A stretch of DNA of 64,000 bases from Nyssa sinensis (lineage: Eukaryota; Streptophyta; Magnoliopsida; Cornales; Nyssaceae). Positions 12,112 through 25,418 of this stretch are shown here, in pieces; position 1 is the stretch's first letter; every line of letters begins with the position of its first letter. The stretch covers positions 13,508,369 to 13,572,368 of the forward strand of contig CM018051.1 of the NCBI GenBank assembly GCA_008638375.1, given 5' to 3'. A program made the position numbers and the translations under genes. The notes beneath the pieces were generated by a model that was not told where the DNA came from, ran no database searches, and saw nothing but the letters and a program-made list of their open reading frames with translations.

Positions 12112-15100
12112 ATGGCTTCGTCTTCCTCCGAACCTGCTTTAAAAACTGAAGGTGGCAGTTCCAGCGGCGGTGGCGGTGGCGGTGGCGGTGGCGGAGAAAC
12201 TTCAGAAGCTGCTGTTATAGCTAGCGATCAGCTTTTTCTCTACAGAGGACTGAAGAAAGCAAAGAAAGAGAGAGGATGTACGGCCAAAGAGCGAATCAGC
12301 AAGATGCCCCCTTGTGCCGCCGGCAAGCGCAGCTCCATTTACCGAGGCGTCACCAGGTAATCATATACTGCATAGATATATGTACATGTATTGACACACA
12401 CACGGTTTCTTTTCTTTTTATGTGTGTGTATCCGTAGTCCTAATGGAACATATAAGATTTCAAGTACTCTAGATTGTAAATCGTTAGAAAAATATAAGTA
12501 TTCAAAGTAAATTTCTGTTTATTTTCTTGCATTCGAAATGGAACATAGGATATAGTTGCGTTAAGTTCAGTTGAATGAAGTTCTTACTTTGTTCTCGGTA
12601 CTCAAATAAAAATTTGTAATTAAAAATTTTGATTTCATTTTTGTTCGGTTTGAATATTCAAATAAGATAAAAATTAACTAATATCAGAGAGTGAACAATT
12701 TCAACAACCTTAATTTGTGCTGAGACTGAATCCTCATCTGATTTTTTACTTTTGTTCAGAAAAACTGAACTAATAAGGAATTTCTTTTGTAAGTCTCAGT
12801 ATACATACATATTGAAGGTAAGCGATGAGAATTGAACCCCCTGACCCCAACCCCCTTTAGGTGCCATGCCAGCAATTTTATCACCATGTTATAACAGGTT
12901 TGGCCTCAATACACATTCATATTTGATGCAGCGGTAAAAACTATGCCAGGACTAGGTATCGTTCTAGTAGAAAGGGTTATCGAATCCACGAGAGCAAACT
13001 TTGAATCCATAAGAAAAATTACAAAAATTACAAAAATCTGAAATTCTATTAATATTCCTATTGTCTCCTATGGAGACTTACAGCTCTATATATAAATACC
13101 AAATCCCAATCCTTGTAAAACTTGTAAATAATAAGAAAATAGAAAAAATTAACAAAAATAAAAATTTTGAGTTAAGCTCAAATTGGACAATTTAGAGTCT
13201 TAGAACAACCCTGGAACAAACAGGATAGAAAATGGCAATTCCTACACAGTTATTAACTAAATAAAACTTTCCTAAAAGAGTTGAAACACATTTTTTAAGG
13301 CCTAAACGATGAGATTTGGCCAAGAAACAGCATACCTCATGACAAAGCGGTGACTTTTGATCCCATATCATTTCGAATTGAATATGGGTGGTTCTGGGTA
13401 TGTGTACATTGACAGGATAGTTTATAACTTGTTTTTTGAGGCAATTGTTAGTTAGTGATTAGACTTCTGGTGATCTAACTGTTCCCAAAATGCTTGGAAA
13501 CTCGTTCTACTTCAATATTGGATGATAGAGAAAGTTGATAATGAGGGGTCATTGCTTGGAAAAATGTTAAAAGTTTGATCTGCCAACTATAAGAATGTGG
13601 TTCAATTAAGGGTAGCCATTTCACAAAAATAATGCCGAAGGTGAGGTTTGTACCTAATGTAAACCTCCAAGTACCTCAATTTGACAGGATCAACACTAGG
13701 CAATATGGGCTTTTGAAGTCGATGATGGCATGCAGATCTGGAAAAGAAATGTTACTGATTTTGAACCCAGAAGAAATATGATGGCTTTGGATTGTTATAG
13801 CTATAAGCAAAAATTGCTTAATTTATGTGGTGAAGCCCTCTAGTGGTATTCATTTATTTGGGAGTGAAATCCCATGAATAAAATTTATGAGACCCTGTAC
13901 AAGTCTTTCTTTTTTCTTTTTAAAGAAACAATTATAAAATTTTGAAGATGCCCCTCCCAAATTGTTCTATGGATGTCATTTATTTTCTATCTAAATGGAA
14001 AATTGTTTTTGAAAATGATATTGATTATATCCAGCTACTTGGATACCTCTTCAATTTCCCTTTTTAACATACATTGTGGTAATAGAACATTTTGAGTGCC
14101 CGTTTTAATGGTGGGCATTTATTGAATCTCATGTAATTGTCTCACTACCTTTTGATTGTTGTTTTCTTCACTCTTTAGCTCATCAAGGCAATATGGTTGT
14201 CTTTTCAATTTTTTGAATAGATCTATTAATAATTATCATTATTATGCACAACTGACTTAGTTATTATGATTTTTTTTCCAACTCCTCTCTTGTTTGTGTA
14301 CTTCCACAACTATGTATGATGTGTGTAGTTGTATGCATGTGCAAGGTTACTTGTTGAGTAAAGAAAAACATAACAATTGTCATTATGCCATATTATGTGA
14401 TAGAAATATATAAAACAAGGTTTAGGGAAGTGGTTTTGGAAATTTGGGGAGGAGGGGAGGGAGATGTGGCGGGAAGTTATGGGGGTGAGGAGGGAGGGTG
14501 GGTGGAGATCACGGGGAGTGGAAGGAGTCTGAGGTTACAGCTTGTGGGGGGAGGCATTTTGAAGGGGATGAGGGAGTTTTGGGGAAATGTAAGGTTTAAG
14601 GTGGGGATGAAAGTTTGATGGTGAGATTTCCTATGTTATTTGGGTTAGCCAAGGACAAAGATGCTAGGATGCGGGATTGTTAGCAAAATGGGGGAAACCT
14701 CGTTTGGAGCCCTGTCTTTAGGAGAAATTTTAGAGATTGGGAGGTAGAGGAAGTGGGGCGGCTCCTTCTTTATGTTTAGAATTTTCAACCTGAGGTGGGA
14801 GAAGTTGATAGATTGATTTGGAAGCCGCCAAGAAGGCAATTCATAGTGAAATTCTTCTACAAGGAGCTTTAAGGCACAAAGACGGTGAACTTTCCGTGGT
14901 CAATCATTTGGAAGTTGGGGTCTCCCATGAGAGCAGCCTTTTTTGTGTGGGAGGCTTTATGGAAGGCTATTCTAACGATGGAAAACTTGCAAAAGCGAGG
15001 TTTTGTATTGGCAAACAGTGCAGTACGTGTAAAAAAGATGCCGAATTGGTTGATCATATCCTCATTCATTGTTGAGTGGCCAGAGACAGTTGGGACCTGA

Positions 15101-18100
15101 TTCTTTCAGTTCGGCATGTCTTGGGTAATGCTAAAGTCAGTTAAAGAGTTGATGTTTGTCTGGGTAAGAAGCAGAATTAGAAAGAATGCAAAAGAAACTT
15201 GGGGATTAGCCCCGACTTGTCTCATGTGGTGTCTATGGAAGGAAAGGATAGGCATACTTTTGATGGGGAACTGTAAATGCTTCTTCCTTAGTTGACTTTT
15301 TGGGGTCTTTGAGACCTGTGTAACTAGTTACTTCTTGTTCATATGGGTTTGGCCCCCTTGGGCACCTTATATAATACTTGTCAAAAAAAAAGATTTGGAG
15401 CAAAAAATGTTTTTCTATCTAGATAAAAATTCTCAATTTAATCTCAAAAAAGAAAAAAAAAATTCCCATTTGATGCTTTTTTCTGCTAAGTTTGTGGTCA
15501 CACTAGATAATACTTGTGAAAACTCCCATAGGTTCTGAACTTTATCTTTCTAAATGAAACCTTGATTTTCATTCGTCTGTGTCAATCTTTAAATGCTTAT
15601 ATCTCCCAATCTACACGTTGGAATGACACACATAATATACCGTTGGAAAGCTCTCAAGTTGAGGAATCTAACCATTCCAAATTCTTGCACAAAAAAAATG
15701 AGATTTTAGAAATTGTTTTTAAATTTTCGGATATTCATGAAAAAACATAACAAGGGTTTGCGATATCTCACTATTTTTAGAACGGATCTTTGTAAAATTT
15801 GTAGGACTCACTAATATGAGTATGAGGACTACATCCACAATAATGGATCGTTCCAAAAACACCAAAACTTTATGGTTTAAGATAGACCCATTTTGAAGCT
15901 TTTTGTGCGAGAATCATGCAAAACTTTCATGCAACACCCATATACACGATTTTAATCATGCATAATCAATTTTAAGCAAACTACAAGTACTATGGCTTTG
16001 ATTCCAAAGAAAGAAATAGTCAATTATTCATTTAGCTCAACTTGTCCGAATATGCGAAAGCGAAAGGATTCAAAAGCTTTGTTATGAGCTTTATCAAACA
16101 ATCATGAACGTCGTAGGGACTTCCTTATCAATAGAGTAGGTACTAGAGTCCTCTTTATGTATTTCACAATCATCAAAATCCTAAGGTTTATTGATGACTA
16201 TCATCCTAGAGAGAAATTTAGAGAGAACTAGGAGAGAGAGTTGTATTGTATGTTGTAAAGTTGTACAGTTTTAGGCAATTATATTTATAATAATATTTAT
16301 TAGAGTAGTTTTCCAACACCAAGTTGGAATAGGACTCTCACAAGTCCAACCTCATCTCTAACTTAATTGGATAAGACTTCATCTTATCTTATCTCTCTCG
16401 AACTAACTCATGTGGATGCAACACAGGTTACGAGTCCGGGACAAACCCGTCCCAAAATATAACACTATATATTATTAATATTTGCAATTTAGCAAGTATT
16501 TATTATGTAATAATCATTAATTAGTTAACTATTAACTATTTAGTTAGTTTAGTAATTTGTAGTTAGTTAGTAGTCACTACGTCTAGATCACTATTCATTC
16601 ACATCAAAATTTTATTTTCATAAACAAAAAATATTTAACAATCACAATGTCGTGTGAGAAGGCTCTCGAAGATAAGGCCCCCACTAGTGACATGGGAAGT
16701 AAATTTGCGACCCCACTAGGCACAAATTGACTTGCAAGTTATGTGAGAGAATTGTTAATGGTGGAATTACTTGATCAAAGAGACACTTGGCACATTAAAA
16801 AGGGAAAAGTTGCATCATCCCTTACTATTTTGACAGAAATTCGAGAACAAATGATGAAGCATTTTCAAGATATTGAGACAAAACAAATTGAGAAAAGGAA
16901 ACAAAGAGAAAGAAGTGGTAGAACCAACGTTACCTGGAACATGGATCGTTGTGGCATGGGAAATGGGAACGTAAATTGTCACTCGTTGTAAAACGTGGTA
17001 CATCAGAGGGTAGGCTTATTCGGATCGCTTTGTTGGAACGAAATACGTTTATTTGAAACATGATATATTTTTTTTATTATATTTGTCATAATCTTCATAT
17101 ACACACACACACACATATAGAGAACAAATTTCAACGACTCCTAACCATTATAAAATAAAATTTTCAAATATGTATGAATGTATTTTCTTATTTGTTGTAT
17201 GATTTTTGGGGGGGCTTTTGATAATTTAGATTGGAAAGTTAAATGTTATGTTCCAAATCACAAATGATCCACGTTGGGGAGGTAGTTGTGGAGTGATAGT
17301 GGTAAGGTCGCAAAAATGGTGGATCAGGTATGGGACTTCATTTTGCTAGTGTTCAAAAGGGTAAAGTGGCCACCAATGGAGCAATCCAGATGTCCCATAA
17401 ACTTAATTAGCTTAAATGGATCTTGAACTTCATTGAAGTATAAGTGCTAAACAACCTAAAATCCCTACATCAGTTGTAAAGGGTTTGAAGAAAACGTTAG
17501 GGGTAGCAATCAACCAATTGCTACAACCAATGAGAGGAGAAACAGAGATTTAGAGCACATATTGGGGAGAAGTACGATGTAGGAGGCAGTTGTGGAGTGA
17601 TAGTGGTAAAGTCACAGAAATGGAGGATCAAGTAATGGGACTTCATCTTGCTAGGTGTTCGAAAGGGTAATAGTGGCCACCAATGGATCAATCCAGATAT
17701 CCTAAAAACTAGATTAACTTACATGGATCTTGAACTTCATTGAAGTATAAGTGCTAAACAACCTAAAATCTCTACATCATTTGTAAAGGGTTTGAAGAAA
17801 ATGTTAGGGGTAGCAATCTGCCAATTTGTGTTGTATACTCATCAACAAAAATAGTTGTTTTTCCCCCTTTTTTTGACGAATATTAAATGTTTTTTTTATC
17901 AATAAAAGGTCTTATTAAAAAAGTGCCTTGCCAGGAGAGGGGGTGGTGGTGGTGGTGGTGAGGCAACGAACCCATAATTATAAAAAAAAGGAATAGGCCC
18001 CTCGAAAAATTTATAAAAAAATCTAGATACAAAGGAATTGCCTCCTTAACCTAAAAAAAAAAAATGTAAACGCAAAAATTTATTTTTGAAGGACTGAAGG

Positions 18101-21100
18101 AGACTGCACTATCCCGTCAGAAATCTGCCTATTCCTTTCCCTCCAAAAGCACCTATACAAGACATAGAGTAGCTGTCCTCCAAGCAATCCTTGCCTTCCT
18201 TTCTAACCTAGTTGCATCTCCAACTCAAAAACCCCTTCCTTAAAGTGGCCGACATCACCCAATTACAACCAAATAATGCAAATATCAAACTCCACGCATC
18301 CCTTACTATCATGCAATGAATAAGACCATCTCCGTCTTGCACTTGCACATACAATAATGGCTAGCTAATTGAAACTCTCATTGTCGAAGATTATCCACAG
18401 TCAATGTCCCTCCCTAAGCCACCGACCACGCAAAAAATGCCTCACTGGAAGGAACCCAAGACCTCCACACCATCTTAGGAAAAAGTTCATCATTTCTAAC
18501 TACTAATTCTTTGTAAAATGAATTGGACAATGAACTTTCTGCAACTATTCACCATCCATATTATCTCATCATCCCTACTTTTTTCACCTCAAATCTACTT
18601 AACACCTCCATAAGCCCCACCACCTCTCCCATTTCCCAATCATGGAAATCCTTCAAAGGCTCATTGTAAAACCAAACATCCTTCCAAAATCTCACCCTTG
18701 GCCCCACCCCCACATACCTCAACAATTGTTTTCCTAAGAGAGATTTATTAAATATCCTCCTAAAATCTTTGAATCCTAAACCGTTGTCTGCTGTTGGAAG
18801 CTTCGTCATGTCCCAACCAACAAGATACAATGTTTCTCTTACCGTCCTTGCCATCCCAAAGGAAATCCCGCTAAAGCTTCTCCAATTTCCTCTTCACTAA
18901 ACTTGGCATATGAAATAAAGACATATAATAAGTTGAAGGTTCGCCTAAGTACTATTGATGAGGGTAATCCTACGTCATTTTGAAAGATATTGCCTCTTTC
19001 AACTTGGCAAACAACACTGAGAAACCTCTCCACTACAAGGTCCCACACCATTGCGGATCCCCCAGAAGCACCCAAAGGTAATCTCAAGTAAGTGGTAGGG
19101 AAAGAACCCACACCACACCACTCTCATGAAGCCAATTCCTCCACCCACCTTACCTTTTCTTCTAGGATAATCTCGCTTTTGTTCAGATTCACCCTTAGAC
19201 CTGATATGCCTCAAAACACACTGCAGAAACCAAAGTTGACTCTCCTCCGCATCACAAAAGTTTTCAGTGTCATCCACGAAGAGGAGGGAAGAGATATCCA
19301 CTTCTCTTACCACTACCATCATCCCTTATCAAATCCCTTGATATTGCTTTGGACAATAGTTTGCTAAGCGCCTCCATCACCATCACAAACAAGATCCACT
19401 TGTGAAGGTTCTTTGACTAGTAGATGGTGATTAAAAGCTCGCCATGAATTTTATTAATGAAGCAATGAAAACTGGGAAAAACTAGCCATTTGAGGAAAGC
19501 GCCTCTAGTTACATAGAATATTGGAGGATCATTGATAAGTGGTGGGATTTTCAATTACATCATGACTTGCATGTAGCCGGTAATTAACTAAAATTGTTGA
19601 AATGGTGACCGCCTATAATTTTGGCCAAACTAAATATCTAACCCATGTTTTCTTACTTTAGTATGTTAGGTTACTTTTAAATCCCCAATTCTAATAAGGT
19701 GGAGCTCTTCAAATCGTAGAGATATAATGGATGGGTTTAAGAGAGTGATTCAAAAATAGAGCATAACATAAATCAAGTTTATGATTTTATGCAACACGTT
19801 TGATGTTATTAAGATATTGGGTAATACCATAATCTTTTGGTATGTGAGTCCAAATACATCAATAGAAGAGTTAAATACCATACATGCTTCCATCCTCCTT
19901 TTCCTCCTTAGAAGAAAAAAGTGATAGAAACATTATGGATAGTAAAGAAATTGATGCTGCAAATTACTAAGCCACAACATATGCACTATCTTTTCTAACA
20001 TTTGTGTCACTTGGTGCATGAAACAACTAGATCCAGATTTTAGGGAACATATATATCAAGATAACCAATCTGCAGATCATTAATGCTTATAATTACTTGA
20101 ACATCATTGATCAAAATAGAAAAATTACTTGGATGTCATTTTATAAATTGGAACTGTTACATATCCGTGATATATGGGTTTGAATGAGCTAGCAATTAGA
20201 TATATAATACAACTGTAGTGGTATAAGAGTGCCGGAATCCTAATCATTCCCTATCCTAGTGGAACAATGAAGTTCAAAATACATGTAAGCCATCATAGAA
20301 ACTACCCACTCACCTGCTATTGTTCTACGAAATGGCATTAGATTGGTCCAAAAGCCGATTTGCTCTTTGTCAGCATTTTCCATCTGATTGTGGCACTGAG
20401 GAAAATCTCCATGTGATTGGTAGGTGAGGGCAACAACATTGTGATTGGAGAACCTTCTTTGAAGACTATATATATGCATAGAGATCACATATGTTATGTC
20501 TTTATATAATTGTGCACTATGATGGTATTGGACTATCAGGATTGGACAATATATGCACCCCACCACAGTATATGCCACTTCCACCACCTCTACCTCCTGC
20601 ACCACATACCTATTTTATAAATCCCATCTCAGCTCACATAAGAGTAAGATCTGGTGCATTAGCATCCATTGTTAGATCACCAATTGTTTCAAAAGCTTAA
20701 GCAGTTAGAGAATGAGCCAACAATGTTTATCAAGCTTACAGCCTCCCTCACATGTGAAACCCTATTTTGAACATGTAGAGTGACGAAAGGGGGGAGATTC
20801 GGGAGAAACTTAAACCCAAGACCTCTCAAAACTAGAGCTCTGGTACCATGTTAATTGTTAAGTCACCAACTCATCTAAAAGCTTAAGCAGTTAGAGAATG
20901 AGCCAACAATGTTTATCAAGCTAACAGACTCCCTCACGTGAAACCCTATTTTGAACATGGAGAGTGACGGAAGGGGAGGAGAAACTTAAACCCAAGACCT
21001 CTCAAAACTAGAGCTCTAGTACCATGTGTTAATTGTTAAGTCACCAACTCATCTAAAAGCTTAAGTTGTTAGAGAGGGTGTAACTTGAGTATTTAACTTC

Positions 21101-24100
21101 TTCAACATCCATGCCAGCAACAGCTTGGCCCCAATTACAAGGCAATCTAGAGATAGATACAAATGTGAAGTTATAGGCCATTTAATGCGGCAATTATGTG
21201 GTGAGCTATGATTTCTTTATTTAAGTTGAAAATCATGTGTGGATTAACTGTGATCCTCCATATGGTTGTTTTGATTTAACTACAAACACAATTTGAAGTG
21301 GCGATTTTATTTTAGCCATTGGAAAGAAAACTACCATGCATTGAGCACTGTGTAGTGTAACTGCTTATGAATAAAAAGCATTAAAATTGGAAACAGATAT
21401 GGGAATTTTTAGATTAGGTAATAGGAAAAAGAATTAATTTGCTCCAAAAATTCATAAAAGCATGATATAATCTATCCTAGTTGATGTGATGACATTACAA
21501 ATCATCTGAGAGTGTATCACATGGTATGAGTTTAGACTTAATTGGTCTTTAGGTCGGTATAGAGATTTAGGGTAACAGCTCACCTGATTTGAGCTAGATG
21601 TTTCTATTTAAATACAACCACAACTTGAAGTGGCATTTTTGTTGTAGCTGTTGGAAATAAAAATACCGTGCATCGAGCACCGTGCAGTGTAACTGCAATA
21701 ATGGAATAAAAAACATCAAAATTGGAGACATATGGGAAGTTTTAAATTAGGTAATAGGAAAAAGAATCAATTTGCTCCAAAAATTCATAATAGCATGAAA
21801 TACTGTATTGTAGTTGATAAGATGACAATAGAAATCATCTAAGTGTGTTACAAGGTACAAGTTAAGATTTATTTGGTCTCTAGGTAACAATATATAGATT
21901 TATGGTGACACCACACCTGATTAGAGCTAGGTGTTAGATAAGTGCTGTTGAAAGCTGTGAGACTCCCGTGTCATTTCTTTCATCCCTGCATCATCTCTTT
22001 TTCTTTTTAATTATCATTTTTTCTTTCATGTTGTAATTTTATTCTTTTTCTTTTTGAAATTGTACACTCATGCTTTTGGTTTCATAAAATAATAGGCATA
22101 GATGGACTGGTCGTTATGAAGCTCACCTTTGGGATAAAAGTACTTGGAACCAAAATCAAAATAAGAAGGGAAAGCAAGGTCTCTCTCTCTCTCTCCACTG
22201 ACATGCACACACGAATAAAATTACATGATTTTGTCCAATATGGAACTCGAATTCATTATGAAATCTGACACCGTATTTTTTTGTATTGCATGGAATTTGG
22301 TTGGTCACAATTTGTTTTGGCAGTTTACTTGGGTAAGGAGCTTAATGCGTGCATTTCTTGAAACCTGCTAATGTTTTGGGCTAACATAATACTTGATCTA
22401 AATTAATAACACATACCTATAGGTGCATATGATGACGAGGAGGCTGCAGCCAGAGCATATGATCTTGCCGCCTTGAAATATTGGGGCCCTGGGACACTCA
22501 TTAATTTTCCAGTAAGCTATCACAGATCTAAACCATCATCAATTTGCAGGAAAAATAGAAGCATCCGCGTTCTACCTTTTTGAATTTGATTTTCTTTTTA
22601 ATAACTGAATCATATTTGAATTTCTATTAAATTTGAGAAACCATATTATCATATTTTCGTTCCTGCTACAAATTCGAATTGCAGTGTAGAAATTGGTGGT
22701 TTATCATCCATTTTTGTGGCTAATCCATCTCAATGTCTGGTGCAGGTTACAGATTATACAAGAGATCTTGAAGAGATGCAGAATGTCTCGAGAGAAGATT
22801 ACCTCGCATCACTTCGGAGGTGTGTATATACTTTGCAAATCTCTATTCTGTTCCGGAGTTGTTCTTTTACTAATAGTTTATACTTACTGCAGAAAAAGTA
22901 GTGGTTTCTCAAGAGGAATCTCTAAATGTCGTGGGCTTCCCAGGTGTGTGTATAATACACTAGAATCTATGCTTTCATACATCTAAGATAAGTATCTAAT
23001 TTATCATTTGTTTTCCTGAGCATTATATTGTAGCTCATGCTTTTATTAATGCTTACTGGTTGCCATTAACTGTTGTCCAGCCTTTTTGGGGTGCAGGGTG
23101 GGTGGACAGACAGACCTAACCTACAGTTTCATTGGTTAAAGTGGCTCCCCCCAAACTTAAACCCACACTCTCATACTTTACCGTAGCACCAAGAAATGGC
23201 CCCTATCTAAACACATAATAAGATTTTTCCGAACTTAATTTTATTGTATGGTGTATATTGAACTCCAAGTTTGGAAAATTGATGACCTTTTGCAACCAAC
23301 TTCATTCATATGATATGGCCATAGTCCCGTTCAAAAACTAATAATAATAATTAATTTTCTTGCCCCAAGGTTTATCTTTTTATCCCTCATTTTTTTCTTG
23401 CATAGCTATTATTACACTGTTTTCCGATGAGGAAAAAAAATCAACAGTTAACTTTCTACTGAATGCATGAAATGCATCCATGCTCTGTTTTTTTTTTTTT
23501 TTTGTTGATATGCTTTTATTTTCTGTTTCATATTTTGGGTTATCACAAAGTAGTAGATGGGACTTATCATTTGGTCGAATGGCTGGACCCGATTACTTCA
23601 ACAGCATACACTATGGTAAGCAAAATTAAAAAGTTACCAGAAAGGTTTCATGAAAATAGACAGCGTCTATGCACACGACATATTGTTAACAAGTTCACAA
23701 AATTTATGCCTTCAAATTTTTATTACTTTGTTGAATCTATTTTACCTCTTAAATCAGTTACCAACTAATTATAGTTCTCTCTTACTAAAGGTACAGGTGA
23801 TGATGCAGCAACAGAAAGTGAATATGTAGGCGGTTTTTGTATCGATAGAAAGATTGATCTGACAAGTTATATTAAGTGGTGGGGGCACAACAAATCGCGT
23901 CAGGCAGATTCTCTAACAAAATCATCAGAGGAAATGAAACAGGGTTGTTCTGAAGACATTGGCAGTGAACTTAAAACACTGGAATGGGCAATCCAGCCCA
24001 CTGAGCCATACCAGATGCCTTGTTTGGGCGTGTCCCATGAAGGGAAAAAGCATAGAGGCTCTGCAGTGTCTGCCATGAGCATCTTGTTGAGGTCGCCAGC

Positions 24101-25172
24101 CTACAAGAAGTTGCAAGAAAAAGCATCAAAAAAGCAAGAAAACACCGCCGATAATGCTGAAAATGAAAACAAAAATACTATAAACAGAATGGACTATGGT
24201 AAAGCAGTTGAGAAATCATCGAGTCATGATACCGGTAGTGAGAGACTTGGAGTTGCATTGGGAATGGGCGGGGGATTGCCTCTTCAAAGAAATGTGTTCC
24301 CATTGACTCCTTTCTTGTCTGCACCACTTCTCACCAACTACAACACTGTCGATCCCTTAGCCGATCCTATTCTGTGGACATCTCTTGTTCCAGTTCTTCC
24401 TACTGGACTTCCTCGTGCTACTGAGGTTTGTATGTCTTCTATGAAGCATAAATTTATTAAAAATTAGTACACATAATGAAAAGAGTGATAATTACTAGGA
24501 TTTTCACCAAAATAATATCTGTAAGTTTTTTCAAGTACTTTGTTAAACTTTCAAGATTATAAGGCACACACGAGCTCCTGCACGAACACATATGCTGTGG
24601 TTTTCAGATGTTCAAAATAAAGAAACCTGATGGATCTTTTTCAATGTTTAAAATTTACACATTTTGAATTTTATTTTCATAAAAGCTTCCATGAAACAAC
24701 TTCTTTCGTATTAAAACTGTTTTTAGAAACTTTGTTGCTTTGACATGGTATTTTAGAGACCTGTTATTTCTACATACACAGGACCAACATATTCATATTA
24801 TAATTATTAGAAGAAAATAATCACATTAACTCAAAAATGAGAATTTAATGGGTTCATGCATTGTTTTTCCTGTTTATCAAATTTATTGTCTACATGGGCA
24901 TTGGGCACCTAATCCTGCCACTGCCTGCACTTAAAAATTTGATCTAACAAGTACGAGATGGCATGGACAGTAGATAAGTCATCATTAAAACTTTCTGTGA
25001 AAAATTCCATTTCAACACCAGCTGATTGTTCATTTGGTAAGATGAAAGGGAAATTTCTTCCCTGAGTCATTTACCCTGGACAATTCACTTTATGACAGCG
25101 TTACAAATTTTGATGCAGGCTACAAAGACTGAGAGCAGTTCAGATTATCCATTTTTTTGCCAGGAGGATTAG
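12112..25172 (+). CDS. AP2-like ethylene-responsive transcription factor (At2g41710-like)
   Basis: DNA-binding transcription factor of the AP2/ERF superfamily, nuclear. Nine exons reconstructed from frame and splice sites: 12112-12356, 22096-22178, 22324-22332, 22423-22511, 22746-22819, 22893-22943, 23551-23615, 23797-24425, 25119-25172 (TAG). They sum to 1299 bases, 432 residues, close to the length I recall for At2g41710 (about 428). The N terminus has a Gly run, then [20 protein letters not shown]. The first AP2 domain (about residues 75-142) has [37 protein letters not shown] and [16 protein letters not shown]. The second (about 170-230) is degenerate, keeping [19 protein letters not shown] but lacking the usual YLG and AA..YD core. 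The C terminus has [16 protein letters not shown]. No stop or frameshift is seen, so the gene looks intact despite its 9.7-kb first intron. Confidence 0.93.
14385..15391 (+). pseudogene. LINE 3' half with zinc-binding RT-associated domain
   Basis: Broken frames encode a zf-RVT type domain: [20 protein letters not shown] at about 14897-14956, then [18 protein letters not shown] at about 15016-15075 in a neighbouring frame, so at least one frameshift lies between. This domain follows the reverse transcriptase in plant L1 elements. The copy ends ATAATACTTGTC plus a poly(A) run at 15382-15391. The upstream part is Gly/Glu-rich and decayed. Confidence 0.75.
17279..17815. repeat. tandem duplication, about 304-bp spacing
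   Basis: Copy 1 17279-17511 and copy 2 17583-17815 share AGTTGTGGAGTGATAGTGGT, GGATCTTGAACTTCATTGAA and GTATAAGTGCTAAACAACC. About 70 bases between the copies are not shared. Confidence 0.8.
17885..19440 (-). pseudogene. LINE (L1-type) reverse-transcriptase relic
   Basis: Read on the - strand from about 19330 downward: [20 protein letters not shown] (a decayed RT active-site region; FVDD retained), then [21 protein letters not shown], then [20 protein letters not shown] and [12 protein letters not shown]. This is the order of the C-terminal RT and thumb regions in plant LINEs. Several frameshifts separate the blocks. The 3' tail appears on the + strand as TTTTTTTATC near 17891. Confidence 0.8.
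20664..21066. repeat. tandem repeat, about 180-bp unit, two copies plus a partial
   Basis: Units begin at AAAAGCTTAAGCAGTTAGAG near 20691 and 20877, and partly near 21055. Each carries CCAAGACCTCTCAAAACTAG and ACTCATCTAAAAGC-type text. The unit text resembles common plant transposon debris, but no family is assigned. Confidence 0.85.
21275..21936. repeat. tandem duplication, about 332-bp period
   Basis: Copies at about 21275-21605 and 21607-21936 share ATTAGGTAATAGGAAAAAGA, TTTGCTCCAAAAATTCATAA and GAGCTAGRTGTT. Moderate divergence. Confidence 0.85.
22324..22332 (+). other. 9-base microexon of the AP2 gene
   Basis: TTTACTTGG lies between acceptor GGCAG and donor GTAAGG. With the flanking G and GT it encodes V-Y-L-G, the conserved YLG element of the AP2 domain. 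The AP2/ANT group is known for a microexon at this place, and skipping it would remove three residues without changing frame. Confidence 0.9.
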
Positions 25173-25418
25173 CAGTTCATTCTTCTCTGTTCTACAACTT
25201 GGTGGAAAAGCAAATATTGCTTGAGCTGTATTGCGAAAATCAAGGTCATACTACATCTGCTGTGCATGGAAGGAAACATACCAGTGTCTCAGACTGTCTT
25301 AAGAATGAGAGGCTTACATATATATATATATATCTATATATATATATATATTTGCATGTTTTTGTTCTAAATGAATTTTGGATACACAAGGAGGGAGAGA
25401 AAAACAAAGGTGGAGTTG
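25173..25418 (+). other. putative AP2 3' UTR start
   Basis: Unique sequence following the TAG, with a (TA)n tract at about 25317-25351. The polyadenylation site is not identifiable by eye. Confidence 0.4.

Larger units (their letters stand above)
12357..22095 (+). other. 9.7-kb AP2 intron 1
   Basis: Donor CCAG|GTAATC and acceptor ATAATAG|G rebuild the Arg codon AG|G of GVTRHRW. It contains two LINE relics, three tandem duplications and long AT-rich spacers. In 12400-14380, 15400-17270 and 19440-20650 I see no gene. 16200-16450 has a TATTTATAATAATAT and ACTCTCACAAG run that might be LTR debris but is not supported by a domain. Confidence 0.85.

Noticed and set aside
14385..14618. Gly/Glu-rich frame
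   Set aside because: It is the decayed upstream part of the LINE relic, not a separate gene.
16743..17003. 82-codon frame with [15 protein letters not shown] charged stretch
   Set aside because: No family recognised, short, inside AP2 intron 1, overlapped by an equally long antisense frame.
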